Shown: one piece after another, positions 22,231 through 32,600 of the stretch
How positions within the stretch are numbered: the first letter of the stretch is position 1
How the letters are laid out: the number at the start of each line of letters is the position of its first letter
Assembly: GCF_006516965.1 (NCBI RefSeq)
Contig: NZ_VHLH01000014.1
Span: 1 to 64,000, forward strand
DNA: 64,000 nucleotides
Reading direction: 5' to 3'
DNA from: Pararhizobium mangrovi
GTDB taxonomy: Bacteria; Pseudomonadota; Alphaproteobacteria; Rhizobiales; Rhizobiaceae
Program-made: the position numbers and the translations under genes
The notes under the pieces: generated by a model
Databases searched by the model: none
What the model was told of the DNA's origin: nothing
What the model saw: only the letters and a program-made list of their open reading frames with translations

Positions 22231-22259
22231 GGCGTTTCGGGTCTATACGAAAGCGCTCT
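22228..22259. repeat. Short dispersed repeat family 2, copy 1
   Basis: A 32-bp copy starting TAGGGCGTTTCGG and ending GAAAGCGCTCT. It is related to the copies at 25954, 58283 and 58462. Its left end is the stop codon of the SH3 protein; its right half encodes the last five residues and stop of TruA on the other strand. The arms can pair as a stem-loop. Confidence 0.65.
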
Positions 22260-23061
22260 CATCGCCGTTCGAGGCGGCCAAAGGGCCCGGCTGGGGCGCA
22301 TCCTCCGGCCGGTCCTCGCCGTATTCGACGCGCATGAAGTAGAGCCCGGCAGGCGGTGCCACCGGTCCGCAGGCGGAGCGTTCGCGCGCGGCGAGCGCGG
22401 CTTCGACATCGTCCGCCGACCAGCGCCCGGTGCCCACTTCCACGAGCGTTCCCACGAAGGAACGGATCTGGTTGTGCAGGAAGCTGCGTGCCGCGGCTTC
22501 GATCTCCACCGCCTCGCCGACGCGCGTCACGCTCAGCCGGTCGAGCGTGCGCACCGGCGAATTCGCCTGGCACTGCACGGAGCGAAAGGTCGTGAAATCG
22601 TGCTTGCCGACGAGGCTCTGTGCGGCCCGATGCATGGCATCGACGTCCAGCGGGCGCGCGATCTGCCATGCCCGATCGCGTTCGAGGACGACCGGCGCAC
22701 GCCGGTTGACGATACGATAGAGATAATGCCGCCGGGTCGCCGAAAAGCGCGCGTCGAACGACTCGCACACCGCTTCGGCCGCAACGACCGCGACCCGTTC
22801 GCCGGCAAGCTTGAGATGCGCGTTCGTGGCGTCACGCACCGTATCGGCCGGCCAATCCTTCGAGAGGTCGAGATGGGCCACCTGTCCGCGCGCGTGGACG
22901 CCGGCATCCGTGCGTCCGGCGCCGCGGATCGTCACAGTCTCGCCGGCAAAGCCGGCAACCGCGCGCTCGAGCGCCCCTTGCACGGAAGCGCCGTTGTCCT
23001 GGCGCTGCCAGCCGACATAGGGCGTCCCGTCGTATTCGACCGTCAGGCGGAAGCGCGGCAC
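22243..23061 (-). CDS. truA: tRNA pseudouridine(38-40) synthase TruA
   Basis: TruA converts uridines 38-40 of the tRNA anticodon arm to pseudouridine. The 272-residue protein starts with GTG at 23061 (then [20 protein letters not shown]), the only start that fits the family. The catalytic aspartate lies in [17 protein letters not shown] near residue 56, and the [13 protein letters not shown] segment is conserved. It follows fmt by 10 bp in a def-fmt-truA unit. The final residues ESAFV and the TAG stop come from a dispersed repeat (22228-22259). Confidence 0.94.
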   Translation of the reverse strand: MPRFRLTVEYDGTPYVGWQRQDNGASVQGALERAVAGFAGETVTIRGAGRTDAGVHARGQVAHLDLSKDWPADTVRDATNAHLKLAGERVAVVAAEAVCESFDARFSATRRHYLYRIVNRRAPVVLERDRAWQIARPLDVDAMHRAAQSLVGKHDFTTFRSVQCQANSPVRTLDRLSVTRVGEAVEIEAAARSFLHNQIRSFVGTLVEVGTGRWSADDVEAALAARERSACGPVAPPAGLYFMRVEYGEDRPEDAPQPGPLAASNGDESAFV

Positions 23062-23071
23062 GGGTCGGGCC

Positions 23072-24022
23072 CTATCCGATCCGGCTTCCCTTGGCGAGCG
23101 AGGTGCCGCGCAGAAACTCCGGCGCGCGCATCGCCTTGCCGCCCGCCTTCTGCAGGCGAACGAGGCGCACCGCCCCTTCCCCGCAGGCAACCGTAAGCGC
23201 GTCGTCGAGCACCGTTCCCGGCGCCTGCCCGTCCGTTTCGGCGTCCTCGGCAATGCGCGATGCAAGCACTTTCACGCGTTCGTTCTCGTGGCCGTCCCTG
23301 CCGATCTCGGTCCATGCACCGGGAAAGGGCGAAAGCCCGCGGATATGGTCGTGCACTTCCCGAGCCGGCGCGGAGAAGTCGATGCGGCTTTCCGCCTTGT
23401 CGATCTTGCGGGCATAGGTCACGCCCTCCTCGGCCTGCGGCGTCAGCTCGAGTTCGCCGCGGTCGAGCCGGCGCATGGCCTCGCGCATCGCCCTTCCGGC
23501 TTCCATCATCATGATGTCGTGGAGCTCGCCGGAGGTCATGTTCTCGCGGATCTGGACGCGCCGCGCGAGCGCGATCGGACCGGTATCGAGCCCTTCGTCC
23601 ATCTTCATCGCCATGACGCCGGTATAGGGGTCGCCCGCCATGATCGCACGCTGGATGGGTGCCGCCCCGCGCCAGCGCGGCAGCATCGAGGCATGCGCGT
23701 TGAAGCAGCCGTCGCGCGTCGCTTCGAGGATCGGTTTGGGAAGGATGAGGCCGTAGGCGACGACGACCGCGACGTCCGCCTTCAGGTCGTGAAACGCCTG
23801 CTGCTCCTCCTCGCCTTTGAGCGAGGTCGGCGTCCGGATCTCGTAGCCGAAGAGTTCGGACTGGCGATGCACCGGCCCCTTGACGGTCGCGAGCCCCCGC
23901 CGGCCGGCCGGCTTCGGCGCCCGCGTATAGACGGCCGCGATGTCGTGGCCGTCGGCGGCGAGTGCGGCGAGCGTCGGCACGGCGAATTCCGGCGTGCCCA
24001 TGAAGACGATGCGCAGGCTCAT
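23072..24022 (-). CDS. fmt: Methionyl-tRNA formyltransferase
   Basis: Fmt formylates the amino group of methionine on initiator tRNA, using 10-formyltetrahydrofolate. The 316-residue length is typical. The N-terminal Rossmann-type domain shows FMGTPEFA and the catalytic residues Asn108 and His110 ([12 protein letters not shown]) and Asp146 (DEGLDTG). The C-terminal OB-fold binds tRNA. It lies 37 bp downstream of def, the enzyme that later removes the formyl group, which is the classical pairing. Confidence 0.96.
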   Translation of the reverse strand: MSLRIVFMGTPEFAVPTLAALAADGHDIAAVYTRAPKPAGRRGLATVKGPVHRQSELFGYEIRTPTSLKGEEEQQAFHDLKADVAVVVAYGLILPKPILEATRDGCFNAHASMLPRWRGAAPIQRAIMAGDPYTGVMAMKMDEGLDTGPIALARRVQIRENMTSGELHDIMMMEAGRAMREAMRRLDRGELELTPQAEEGVTYARKIDKAESRIDFSAPAREVHDHIRGLSPFPGAWTEIGRDGHENERVKVLASRIAEDAETDGQAPGTVLDDALTVACGEGAVRLVRLQKAGGKAMRAPEFLRGTSLAKGSRIG

Positions 24023-24059
24023 GCCGGCAACTCCCTAGATCCGGCGCGCCGGCCGCGGT

Positions 24060-24584
24060 TCAAATGGCTTTCTCGGCGCGCTGCTTGGCCATTTTAGTGA
24101 ACTTCTTCACGACCATGTCGCGCTTGAGTTTCGACAGGTAGTCGATGAACAGGACGCCGTCGAGATGGTCGATCTCGTGCTGCAGGCAGGTGGCGAGAAG
24201 CCCCTCGGCCTCCGTCGTCCGCTCGGTTCCCGTCCGGTCGAGATGGCGCACCGTCACGCTGGCGGGGCGCTCCACCTCGGCATAGTAGTCCGGGATCGAG
24301 AGACAGCCTTCCTCGTAGGTCGCCCGCTCGTCCGAACGCGAGACGATCTGCGGATTGATGAAGACGAGCGGGTTCTTTTCCTCCTCGTCCTTCGACACGT
24401 CGAGGACGAGCACGCGGCGCGCCACGCCGACCTGGATGCCCGCGAGGCCGATGCCCGGCGCGTCGTACATCGTCTCGAAGAGGTCCGATACGAACCGGTC
24501 CAGCTCGCCGTCCACCCGCTCGACGGGTTCGGATTTCTGGCGCAGGACGGGATCGGGAAGGAGAATGAGCGGCTTCGTCGTCAT
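24060..24584 (-). CDS. def: Peptide deformylase
   Basis: A metalloenzyme that removes the N-formyl group from nascent proteins at the ribosome. The 174-residue protein has the three family motifs: [10 protein letters not shown] at 44-53 (Gly where Ala is usual), EGCLSIPD with metal ligand Cys94, and QHEIDHLDG with His136, Glu137 and His140. The ATG at 24584 ([15 protein letters not shown]) is preferred over one three codons upstream. It heads the def-fmt-truA unit and diverges from rmuC. Confidence 0.95.
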   Translation of the reverse strand: MTTKPLILLPDPVLRQKSEPVERVDGELDRFVSDLFETMYDAPGIGLAGIQVGVARRVLVLDVSKDEEEKNPLVFINPQIVSRSDERATYEEGCLSIPDYYAEVERPASVTVRHLDRTGTERTTEAEGLLATCLQHEIDHLDGVLFIDYLSKLKRDMVVKKFTKMAKQRAEKAI

Positions 24585-24699
24585 GCGCTTCACGTAAGGG
24601 CAAAGCCGGGCGAGGTCAATTCGGGCGCGCCCGCGTCGCGGCTAGGAAATGTTCATGGTTTGATCTTATCATACCGGACGAATCAGTGAGGACCCGACC

Positions 24700-25944
24700 A
24701 TGGAAACCGCTTTCGGCGCATCGCCGCCCCTCTTCGTCCTGGCGGGCCATCCGGTAGGCGCGGCGACGGCGCTCGCAGCCGTTTCCGGGCTTGCGATCGC
24801 GCTCCTCGCCGTCGTCCTCGTGATGGCGCTACGCGCAGGGCGCAGCCGGCGGGCGATGGAAAGGACGCTCACTGAACGCGCCGGGCGCGAGGCCGAGCAG
24901 ATGGCGGCGATCGAACGCAGCCAGACGGAGATGCAGGGCCGTATGGCGACGATGGCCGAACTCTTCGGCTCGCGCCAGGCCGATCTCAACCGCGCCATCA
25001 ACGAACGGCTCGACGGCATGAGCGAACGCCTCGGCACCTCGATGAGCGAGCAGACCAAGGCGACCCACGCGAACCTGACGAAGCTTCAGGAGCGGCTTGC
25101 CGTCATCGACACGGCGCAGTCGAACATCCAGTCTCTCGCCAAGGACGTCGTCGGCCTGCAGGCGATCCTCGCCAACAAGCAGACGCGCGGCGCCTTCGGC
25201 CAGGGCCGCATGGAAACGATCGTCGCCGACGCCCTGCCGAAGGGCGCCTATACCTTTCAGGCGACGCTTTCGAACGGCTCGCGGCCCGATTGTACGGTGA
25301 AGATGCCGAACGACGCGCCGGTGCTCGCCATCGACGCCAAGTTTCCGCTCGAGGCCTGGAACGCCATGCGCGAGGCCGAAGGGGAAGACCACGCCGAAGC
25401 GCGCCGCAACGCCGCCCTGCGCTTTCGCCGCGACATGGACGTGCATATCCGGGCGATCGCTGGAAAATACCTGATCCAGGGCGAAACGCAGGATACCGCC
25501 TTCCTCTTCGTACCGTCGGAAGCGATCTTCGCTGACCTGCACGAGACCTTCGGCCAGGTCGTCGAGCGCGCCCACAAGGCACGCATCGTCATCGTCTCGC
25601 CCTCGCTCCTGATGCTGTCCATCCAGGTGATCCAGGCAATCCTGAAGGATCAGCGCATGCGCGAGCAGGCCCATCTCATCCAGGGCGAGGTGGGCGAGCT
25701 GATGGCCGATCTGAACCGTCTGGACGATCGCGTGCGCAAGCTGCAGAGCCATTTCGGCCAGAGCGAGAAGGACATCGAGCAGATCGTCATCTCGACGGAA
25801 AAGCTGACCAGGCGCGGCGCCCGCATCGAGGCGCTGGATTTCAAGGAGAACCGCCCGAAAGCCGATGCGAACGGCGCAGGCGAAGACCATGCGGACGAGG
25901 AAGAGGCGCCCCGCCTGCGGTTGCGCTCCGTCGAGCTTCGCTGA
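24700..25944 (+). CDS. rmuC: DNA recombination protein RmuC
   Basis: A 414-residue protein with one N-terminal membrane segment (about residues 10-45), an alpha-helical coiled-coil stretch rich in Met, Glu and Arg to about 140, and the RmuC nuclease-like domain at about 150-345 (TFQATLSNGSRPDCTVKMP, then LAIDAKFPLEAW). RmuC limits recombination at inverted repeats in E. coli, and its domain belongs to the PD-(D/E)xK nuclease group. The C-terminus is acidic and low-complexity. It faces the monooxygenase gene, with a short dispersed repeat between them. Confidence 0.92.
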   Translation: METAFGASPPLFVLAGHPVGAATALAAVSGLAIALLAVVLVMALRAGRSRRAMERTLTERAGREAEQMAAIERSQTEMQGRMATMAELFGSRQADLNRAINERLDGMSERLGTSMSEQTKATHANLTKLQERLAVIDTAQSNIQSLAKDVVGLQAILANKQTRGAFGQGRMETIVADALPKGAYTFQATLSNGSRPDCTVKMPNDAPVLAIDAKFPLEAWNAMREAEGEDHAEARRNAALRFRRDMDVHIRAIAGKYLIQGETQDTAFLFVPSEAIFADLHETFGQVVERAHKARIVIVSPSLLMLSIQVIQAILKDQRMREQAHLIQGEVGELMADLNRLDDRVRKLQSHFGQSEKDIEQIVISTEKLTRRGARIEALDFKENRPKADANGAGEDHADEEEAPRLRLRSVELR

Positions 25945-25953
25945 ACTGGGCGG

Positions 25954-25985
25954 AGAGCGCTTCCGTATAAACCTGAAAGTCTCTA
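25954..25985. repeat. Short dispersed repeat family 2, copy 2
   Basis: This 32-bp copy starts AGAGCGCTTCCGTATAAACC and ends CTCTA. It differs from the copy at 58462-58493 by only one base. It lies between the convergent rmuC and monooxygenase genes, and its CTCTA end contains the stop codon (TAG on the minus strand) of the latter. Confidence 0.75.
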
Positions 25986-26297
25986 GGCGCCGACGACGGC
26001 GTTGAACCCTTCGAAGACCGGCGGTCCCATATACTCGACTTCGCTCTGGCCGGCGCTCGCATGCGCCTTTCGGAAGTTTTCCGAGCGGGTCCAGTCGTAA
26101 AAGGCGCTCTCGCTTTCCCAGATCGTGTGCGAAGCGAAGAGTGTGAAGCCTTCCTCGTCGTTCGAAGCGCCGCGCAGAAGGTGGAACTCGCGGAACCCCG
26201 TCGTTTCCTTCAGCGAACTCTCCCGGTTGCGCCACATCCCCTCGAAGGCGTCCTCGAAGCCATGCTTCACCCTGAATCGGTTCATCGCGACATACAT
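25983..26297 (-). CDS. Antibiotic biosynthesis monooxygenase (ABM) family protein, HmoA-like
   Basis: A 104-residue dimeric alpha+beta-barrel protein starting MYVAMNRFRVKHGFEDAFE. The spacing of the conserved Asn near the N-terminus, Trp22 and Trp60, and the SESAFYDWTRSENFRKAHA segment, resemble heme-degrading monooxygenases of the HmoA/IsdG group, but the same fold serves other oxidations. Heme degradation is therefore a possibility, not a conclusion. The stop codon lies within a dispersed repeat. It is followed upstream by 176 bp without a gene. Confidence 0.82.
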   Translation of the reverse strand: MYVAMNRFRVKHGFEDAFEGMWRNRESSLKETTGFREFHLLRGASNDEEGFTLFASHTIWESESAFYDWTRSENFRKAHASAGQSEVEYMGPPVFEGFNAVVGA

Positions 26298-26473
26298 GGT
26301 CCGGGCACTCCTCACATTCGGCAAAGCTCGGTCACAAGCATAGCGCCCGCGACCGCCACGCCAACCCACGCACCACGAAAACCGAAGACGGCAAACGGCA
26401 ACCGCTCGCCACGCCGTTCCGCCCCTCGAGCGTTTTCGTCCGATCCGGATGCACACAGGACGCCTGCAGGCAT

Positions 26474-29400
26474 TCAGTCTCCGCCGGCGCCGCCGGGCGT
26501 CGGCGTGACGACCGTGATGGTGTCGCCTGCTTCGAGCACGGTCTGGTCGCAGGCCTTCAGGATTTCGCTCGTGCCGTCGCGGCGGCGGATCTCGGTTCGG
26601 CCGGTCCGCCCGTCCCCGCCGCCGCGGATGCCGGATGGAGGCCGGTCTCGGTGCGAGGACAGGATCGCGCAGTCCATGCGCTCCAGGAAACGGATCGTCC
26701 GGCTGGTGCCGTCGCCGCCGCGATGGGCGCCGCTGCCGCCCGATCCTTCGAGGATACGAAAATCCTCGAGCACGACGGGAAAGCGCATCTCGAGGATTTC
26801 CGGGTCGGTGAGCCGCGAATTCGTCATGTGCGTATGCACGCCGGCCGTTCCCGAAAAGCCGGTACCGTCGTTGAGATAGCCGGCCGGCGAACCCGAACAG
26901 ATCGTCTCGTAATACTGGTAGCGCGCGTTGCCGAAGGTGAGGTTGTTCATCGTGCCCTGCCCGTTCGCCATCGCCCCGAGCGCGGCGAAGATGGCGTTCG
27001 TCACGTGCTGCGACGTCTCCACATTGCCCGCGACGACGGCCGCCGGATAGGCGGGCTTCAGCATCGAGCCGTCCGGGATGACGATGTCGATCGGCCGCAG
27101 GCAACCGGCGTTCATCGGGATCGCGTCCTCGACCATGACGCGGAAGCAGTAGAGCACGGCGGCCCGCGTCACCGGCTCGGGGGCGTTGAAATTGTTATTC
27201 TCCGCCGCCGACGTGCCGGTGAAGTCCACCCTGGCCCGCCGCTTTTCGCGATCGACCGTGATCTTCACGCGGATGATCTGGCCGGTATCGGTCGGATATT
27301 CGCACTTCGCGTCGGAAAGTGCACCGATCAACCGCGCGACGCTTTCGGCGGCGTTGTCCTGCACGTGGCCCATATAGGCTTCGACCACCTCCAGTCCGAA
27401 ATCGGCGATCATCGTCTTGAGGTCGGCGACGCCCTTTTCGTTCGCCGCGATCTCGGCCTTCAGGTCGGCGATGTTCTGCTCGACGTTGCGTACCGGATGG
27501 GGATGGTCGGTCAGGAGCGTCCGAAGCGCTTCCTCGCGGAAGGTGCCGCCGTCGACGAGCTTGAAATTGTCGATCAGCACGCCTTCCTCGTCGACGGTCG
27601 TTGCAAGCGGCGTCATCGAGCCCGGCGCCGTTCCGCCGACATCGGCGTGGTGGCCGCGCGAGGCGACGTAGAAGAGGATCGTCTCGCCGCCCTCGTCGAA
27701 GACCGGCGTGACGACCGTGATGTCCGGCAGGTGCGTTCCACCGTTGTAGGGCGCGTTCAGCGCGAAGACGTCGCCCTTGCGCATGTCGCCCTTGTTGAGG
27801 CGGATGATCGTCTCGACAGACCGGTCCATCGAGCCGAGATGCACCGGCATGTGCGGCGCGTTGGCGACGAGCCGGCCCTTTCGGTCGAAGACGGCGCAGG
27901 AGAAGTCGAGCCGCTCCTTGATGTTCACGGAAGACGCCGTGTTCTGCAGCGTCACGCCCATCTGTTCGGCAATCGCCATGAAGAGGTTGTTGAAGACCTC
28001 CAGCATGATCGGGTCGGCCTCGCGCGTGCCGATCGCCTGGGTCCGCCGTTTCTTCGCCTTGCGCGTCAGCAGCACGTGGCCGCGCGCGTTGATCCCGGCG
28101 TGCCAGCCGGGTTCGACCACGATCGTCTGGTTGGCCTCGATGACGAGCGCCGGGCCGGCGAGCGCATGTCCGGGCCTCAGCGCCTCGCGCCGGTAGACCG
28201 AAGCGTCGTGCCATTCGCCGCCGGAAAAGACGCGCCGCGTGTCGCCGGCTTCCGGTTCGTCGTCGACGAGCGCCTGCTCGGGCTCCGGAGCACCGGCGCC
28301 GCGGGTATCGCGCGCGGCGGCGGCGACGGCTTCCACGATGACGGCCCGCCCGTCATAGACGAAGCCGAACTGCGCGCGGTGCGCCGCCTCGAAGGCCGTT
28401 CGGGCCGCCGCGAGATCGCCGTCGCGATAGTCGACGGTCAGCGGCGTGTCCGTGCCGTCGTAGCGAAGGTGAAGCTGGACGCGCGCTTCGATCGCCTCGG
28501 CGGGCACCCGTTGCGCCGCGATCTCCTCGACGGCGTCGCGCGACAGCCGTTCGGCGAGCGCATCGATATCGTCGCGATTTTCCTCTGCAAGCGGCTGGAC
28601 GAGCGCCTGCTGGCGTGTGGCGAAGAGCGTCGCAAGACCGATGCCGTAGGCCGAAAGCAGGCCGGAGAAGGGGTGGATCAGGATCGATTCCATGCCGAGC
28701 GCGTCGGCGACGAGACAGGCGTGCTGGCCGCCGGCACCGCCGAAGCAGTTCAAGAGATAGCGCGTGACGTCGTGGCCGCGCTGCACGGAAATCTTCTTGA
28801 TGGCGTTCGCCATGTTCTCGACGGCGATGGTCACGCAACCTTCGGCGACCTCTTCCGCGCTCTTGCCGTCGCCGGCCGCGCGCGTGAAATCGGCGAACGC
28901 CGCACGCACGGCCTCGGCGTCGAGCGGCTGGTCCTGACCGGGTCCGAAGATCGCGGGGAAGAAATCCGGCTGAAGCTTGCCGAGAAGCACGTTGGCATCC
29001 GTCAGCGCGAGCCTGCCGCCGCGGCGGTAACAGACCGGGCCGGGGTCCGCGCCGGCCGAATCCGGGCCGACGGAAAAGCGACCCGCGCACGCATGCAGGA
29101 TCGAACCGCCGCCGGCGGCGACGGTATGAATGCGCATCATCGGCGCTCGGATGCGCACGCCCGCGACTTCCGTGTCGAAGGCGCGCTCGTGGTCGCCGTC
29201 GTAATGGGCGACGTCGGTCGAGGTGCCGCCCATGTCGAAGCCGATGACCTTGTCGAAGCCGGCAAGCCGTGCCGTCTCGGCCATGCCGACGACGCCGCCT
29301 GCGGGGCCGGACAGGATGGCGTCCTTGCCCTGGAAACGCTCGGCCGCCGTCAGCCCGCCGGACGACATCATGAACTGTAGCGCCGGCCCGGCCTCCTCGC

Positions 29401-30103
29401 CGAGCGTGGTGCCGAGTTCGTTCGCCACGTGCTCGACGTAGCGCCGCAGGATCGGCGAGAGATAGGCGTCCACCACCGTCGTATCGCCACGCCCGACGAT
29501 CTTGGCGAGCGACGAGGCCTCGTGGCTCGCCGAGACCTGCGCAAAGCCCGCCTCGCGCACGAGGCCTGCGACCTGCCGCTCGTGCTCGGGCACCATCCAG
29601 GCATGCATGAAGACGATCGCCGCAGCCTCGATGCCGGCCTTACGCGCGGCGGCGAGTTCCGGGCGCAGCGCTTCGAGATCGCACGCGCGCTCGACCGTGC
29701 CGTCGGCCAGCACGCGCTCGTCCACTTCGATCACGCGTTCGTAGAGCTGTTCGGGCAGCACGATCTCCTTGGCGAAAATGTCGGGGCGCGCCTGGTAGGC
29801 GATCTTCAGCGCATCGCGGAAGCCACGGGTAATCAAGAGCAGCGTGCGCTCGCCGCGCCGTTCGAGCAGCGCGTTCGTCGCGACCGTCGTTCCCATCTTG
29901 ACGGTGCCGATCCGTGCGGCCGGCATCGCCGCGTCGTGGCCGACGCCGAGCAGGTCGCGAATGCCCTGGATCGCCGCATCGTCGTAAGCGCCGGGATTTT
30001 CCGAAAGCAGCTTCTTCGGATGCAGCGCGCCGTTCGGGTCCCGCCCGATCACGTCGGTGAAGGTGCCGCCACGGTCGATCCAGAAATCCCATCGTCCTTG
30101 CAT
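26474..30103 (-). CDS. 5-oxoprolinase / hydantoinase A-B fusion protein
   Basis: A 1209-residue polypeptide with HyuA and HyuB parts fused. The N-terminal part (about 1-690) starts with the ATPase-like motif [14 protein letters not shown] and has [16 protein letters not shown]. The C-terminal part (about 700-1205) is a hydantoinase B/oxoprolinase domain with [12 protein letters not shown] and GNVETSQ. This fused architecture and length match ATP-dependent 5-oxoprolinase, which opens 5-oxo-L-proline to glutamate; hydantoin-type substrates cannot be excluded. ATG 30103 fits the family start. It diverges from the hydroxyproline genes across 217 bp and may be co-regulated with them or with the glutathione-type operon farther on. 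Confidence 0.88.
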   Translation of the reverse strand: MQGRWDFWIDRGGTFTDVIGRDPNGALHPKKLLSENPGAYDDAAIQGIRDLLGVGHDAAMPAARIGTVKMGTTVATNALLERRGERTLLLITRGFRDALKIAYQARPDIFAKEIVLPEQLYERVIEVDERVLADGTVERACDLEALRPELAAARKAGIEAAAIVFMHAWMVPEHERQVAGLVREAGFAQVSASHEASSLAKIVGRGDTTVVDAYLSPILRRYVEHVANELGTTLGEEAGPALQFMMSSGGLTAAERFQGKDAILSGPAGGVVGMAETARLAGFDKVIGFDMGGTSTDVAHYDGDHERAFDTEVAGVRIRAPMMRIHTVAAGGGSILHACAGRFSVGPDSAGADPGPVCYRRGGRLALTDANVLLGKLQPDFFPAIFGPGQDQPLDAEAVRAAFADFTRAAGDGKSAEEVAEGCVTIAVENMANAIKKISVQRGHDVTRYLLNCFGGAGGQHACLVADALGMESILIHPFSGLLSAYGIGLATLFATRQQALVQPLAEENRDDIDALAERLSRDAVEEIAAQRVPAEAIEARVQLHLRYDGTDTPLTVDYRDGDLAAARTAFEAAHRAQFGFVYDGRAVIVEAVAAAARDTRGAGAPEPEQALVDDEPEAGDTRRVFSGGEWHDASVYRREALRPGHALAGPALVIEANQTIVVEPGWHAGINARGHVLLTRKAKKRRTQAIGTREADPIMLEVFNNLFMAIAEQMGVTLQNTASSVNIKERLDFSCAVFDRKGRLVANAPHMPVHLGSMDRSVETIIRLNKGDMRKGDVFALNAPYNGGTHLPDITVVTPVFDEGGETILFYVASRGHHADVGGTAPGSMTPLATTVDEEGVLIDNFKLVDGGTFREEALRTLLTDHPHPVRNVEQNIADLKAEIAANEKGVADLKTMIADFGLEVVEAYMGHVQDNAAESVARLIGALSDAKCEYPTDTGQIIRVKITVDREKRRARVDFTGTSAAENNNFNAPEPVTRAAVLYCFRVMVEDAIPMNAGCLRPIDIVIPDGSMLKPAYPAAVVAGNVETSQHVTNAIFAALGAMANGQGTMNNLTFGNARYQYYETICSGSPAGYLNDGTGFSGTAGVHTHMTNSRLTDPEILEMRFPVVLEDFRILEGSGGSGAHRGGDGTSRTIRFLERMDCAILSSHRDRPPSGIRGGGDGRTGRTEIRRRDGTSEILKACDQTVLEAGDTITVVTPTPGGAGGD

Positions 30104-30320
30104 GCGATACCCCGTCTTCACCGAAACCGACATCGAACCTATCGCCAAAGATCGAACGCTTCCATCTCGCCGTTCGCCTTCGCCATGGTAAGGGTTGGAG
30201 AGCGCAACGAAACGCCCTAGGCTTCGTCTGATCGCATTCCGTCCCGGTCGGATCGGCATTGCCGGACGAGACCCGTCGCCCTTCGCGCTTGCTGCGCACG
30301 ACAGCTGGAAGACCCACCGA

Positions 30321-31259
30321 ATGAGCGAAACCATTTTTTCCGGATGCATTCCGGCCCTGATGACGCCGTGCACCGCCGAACGCCGGCCGGATTTCGAGGC
30401 GCTCGTGCGCAAGGGCCGCGAGCTGATCGATGCCGGCATGTCCGCCGTCGTCTATTGCGGCTCGATGGGCGACTGGCCGCTGCTTTCCGACCAAGACCGC
30501 ATGGAAGGCGTTGCACGGCTCGTCGCCGCCGGCGTTCCGACGATCGTCGGCACCGGCGCGGTCAATACGGCGAGCGCCGTCGCGCTTTCCCGCCATGCAA
30601 GTGAGGTCGGCGCGGGCGGCCTGATGGTGATCCCGCGCGTGCTATCGCGCGGCAGTTCGCCCGAGGCGCAGAGAGCACATTTCAAGGCCGTTCTTTCCGC
30701 CGCACCCGACCTGCCGGCCGTCATCTACAACAGCCCCTATTATGGCTTTGCGACCCGCGCCGATCTCTTCTTCGCGTTGAATGCCGAACACCCGAACCTC
30801 GTCGGCTTCAAGGAATTCGGCGGCGCCGACGATCTGCGCTATGCGGCCGAGACCATCACCTCGGCGCGCGACGACCTGACGCTGATGATCGGCGTCGACA
30901 CGAACGTCTTCCACGGTTTCGTCAATTGCGGTGCCGGCGGCGCGATCACCGGCATCGGCAATGCGCTGCCGAAGGCGGTGCTCCACCTCGTCGACCTCTG
31001 CCGGAAGGCCGCGGACGGCGATCCGGTGGCCCGCCGGCACGCCAGGGAACTCGACGAGGCGCTCGCCGTACTCTCCTCCTTCGACGAGGGACCGGATCTC
31101 GTCCTCTTCTACAAGCACTTGATGGTGCTGAACGGCGAAAAGGAATACGAACTGCACTTCAACGAGACGGACCGCCTGAGCGACGCGCAGCGCACCTATG
31201 TCGAGGCGCAGTACGCCCTCTTCCTCCGCTGGTATGCCGCATGGAACGAAGAGACTTGA
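30321..31259 (+). CDS. hypD: Dihydrodipicolinate synthase-family lyase, probable pyrroline-4-hydroxy-2-carboxylate deaminase
   Basis: A 312-residue TIM-barrel enzyme of the DapA/NAL family. The Schiff-base lysine is Lys164 (VGFKEFGG) and the conserved tyrosine is Tyr136 (IYNSPY). With a hydroxyproline epimerase, a D-amino-acid-type FAD enzyme and a FadR-type regulator immediately downstream, the best match is HypD. That enzyme deaminates pyrroline-4-hydroxy-2-carboxylate to 2-oxoglutarate semialdehyde in rhizobial hydroxyproline catabolism. The assignment uses context; sequence alone would allow another DapA-family lyase. ATG at 30321 gives family length. Confidence 0.82.
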   Translation: MSETIFSGCIPALMTPCTAERRPDFEALVRKGRELIDAGMSAVVYCGSMGDWPLLSDQDRMEGVARLVAAGVPTIVGTGAVNTASAVALSRHASEVGAGGLMVIPRVLSRGSSPEAQRAHFKAVLSAAPDLPAVIYNSPYYGFATRADLFFALNAEHPNLVGFKEFGGADDLRYAAETITSARDDLTLMIGVDTNVFHGFVNCGAGGAITGIGNALPKAVLHLVDLCRKAADGDPVARRHARELDEALAVLSSFDEGPDLVLFYKHLMVLNGEKEYELHFNETDRLSDAQRTYVEAQYALFLRWYAAWNEET

Positions 31260-31348
31260 CGTTATCCTTCAGCGGCGAGGCCGACGGCGAAGCCCTCGCA
31301 CGCCCCGGTCCATGCCATTCCTTCCGAAAGCGCGGATGACCGGATCGA

Positions 31349-32596
31349 ATGGCGGAGCGGAGTGAAGACGTGGTCGTCGTCGGCGCCGGCATCGTCGGTC
31401 TTGCCGCGGCGCACAAGCTGCAGCGGGCGGGCCGGTCGGTAACGCTCGTCGACCCGAGCGGCATTGCCCGGCGCACCAGCACGGGCAACGCCGCGGCGCT
31501 CGCCTTTTCCGACATCGTGCCGATGGCGACCCGCGGCATGATCCTGAAGGCGCCGAAATGGCTGATGGATCCGCTCGGTCCGCTTTCCATCCCGCCGGCC
31601 TACCTGCCGCGCATCCTGCCGTGGCTCGTGCGTTTCTGGCGCGCCGGCTGGCCGGACCGGGTCGAACGCGCGATCGCCGCGCAGGCTGCCATGATGCGTC
31701 TGGCACGCAGCGAGATGGGCGAGCTCGTCGAAGCCTGCGACCTGTCGTCGATGATCCGCCGCGACGGATCGCTGGAACTCTACGAGAGCGAAGCCGAGCT
31801 GCGCGCGAGCGAAGCCGACTGGCGCCGGCGCGAGGCCGAAAGCATCGCCTTCGAGCATGTGCGCGGCTCGCGCCTTGCCGAACTTCAGCCGGGGCTTTCG
31901 CCACGCATCGCCGCCGGCACCTTCGTTCCCGATTGGGAGACGGTGAGCGAACCCTACGAATTCGCCAGCGCGATCGGCCGTCATGTGCTCGAACACGGCG
32001 CCACGCTGCGCGAAGAGCCGGTGAAAGCACTCGAGCCGACCGATGACGGTGTGCGCGTCATCCTTGCCGGCGGCACCACGCTGAGCGCACGCGGGGCGGT
32101 TCTGGCCGCCGGCGCATGGTCGCGCCCGCTCGCCGCCACGCTCGGCGACCGCATCCCGCTCGAGACCGAACGCGGCTACAACACCACCCTTCCCTCTACA
32201 GCCTTCGACCTGCGCCGCCAGCTCATCTTCTCCGCGCAAGGCTTCGTCATAACGCCGCTGTCGAACGGCCTGCGCGTCGGCGGCGCGGTGGAACTCGGCG
32301 GGCTCGACCGGCCGCCGAACTACGACCGCGCCAAGGCCATGATGCGCGTCGCGCAAGGCCTCCTGCCCGGGCTCGATGATGCGGAAGGGCGCGAATGGAT
32401 GGGCCACCGCCCGTCCCTGCCCGACAGCCTGCCGGCGATCGGCCCCTCGCGCACGAGCCCGAACGTGGTCTATGCTTTCGGTCACGGCCATCTCGGGCTC
32501 ACCCAGTCGGCCGCCGCCGGCCGGCTCGTCGCCGACTGCCTGTGCGCGCGCAAGCCCGCGATCGACCTTGAACCCTTTTCGCCGCAAAGGTTCTGA
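31349..32596 (+). CDS. hypO: FAD-dependent oxidoreductase, probable D-hydroxyproline dehydrogenase
   Basis: A 415-residue DadA/DAO-family flavoprotein. The dinucleotide-binding motif GAGIVG is at about 11-16, and the C-terminal FAD-contact segment is FGHGHLGLTQSAAAGRLVAD. Lying between the hypD-like deaminase and 4-hydroxyproline epimerase, it is best read as oxidising cis-4-hydroxy-D-proline to pyrroline-4-hydroxy-2-carboxylate. It begins 89 bp after hypD and ends 4 bp before the epimerase gene, so the three form one transcription unit. A different D-amino acid or sarcosine-type substrate is possible. Confidence 0.83.
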   Translation: MAERSEDVVVVGAGIVGLAAAHKLQRAGRSVTLVDPSGIARRTSTGNAAALAFSDIVPMATRGMILKAPKWLMDPLGPLSIPPAYLPRILPWLVRFWRAGWPDRVERAIAAQAAMMRLARSEMGELVEACDLSSMIRRDGSLELYESEAELRASEADWRRREAESIAFEHVRGSRLAELQPGLSPRIAAGTFVPDWETVSEPYEFASAIGRHVLEHGATLREEPVKALEPTDDGVRVILAGGTTLSARGAVLAAGAWSRPLAATLGDRIPLETERGYNTTLPSTAFDLRRQLIFSAQGFVITPLSNGLRVGGAVELGGLDRPPNYDRAKAMMRVAQGLLPGLDDAEGREWMGHRPSLPDSLPAIGPSRTSPNVVYAFGHGHLGLTQSAAAGRLVADCLCARKPAIDLEPFSPQRF

Positions 32597-32600
32597 TGCC

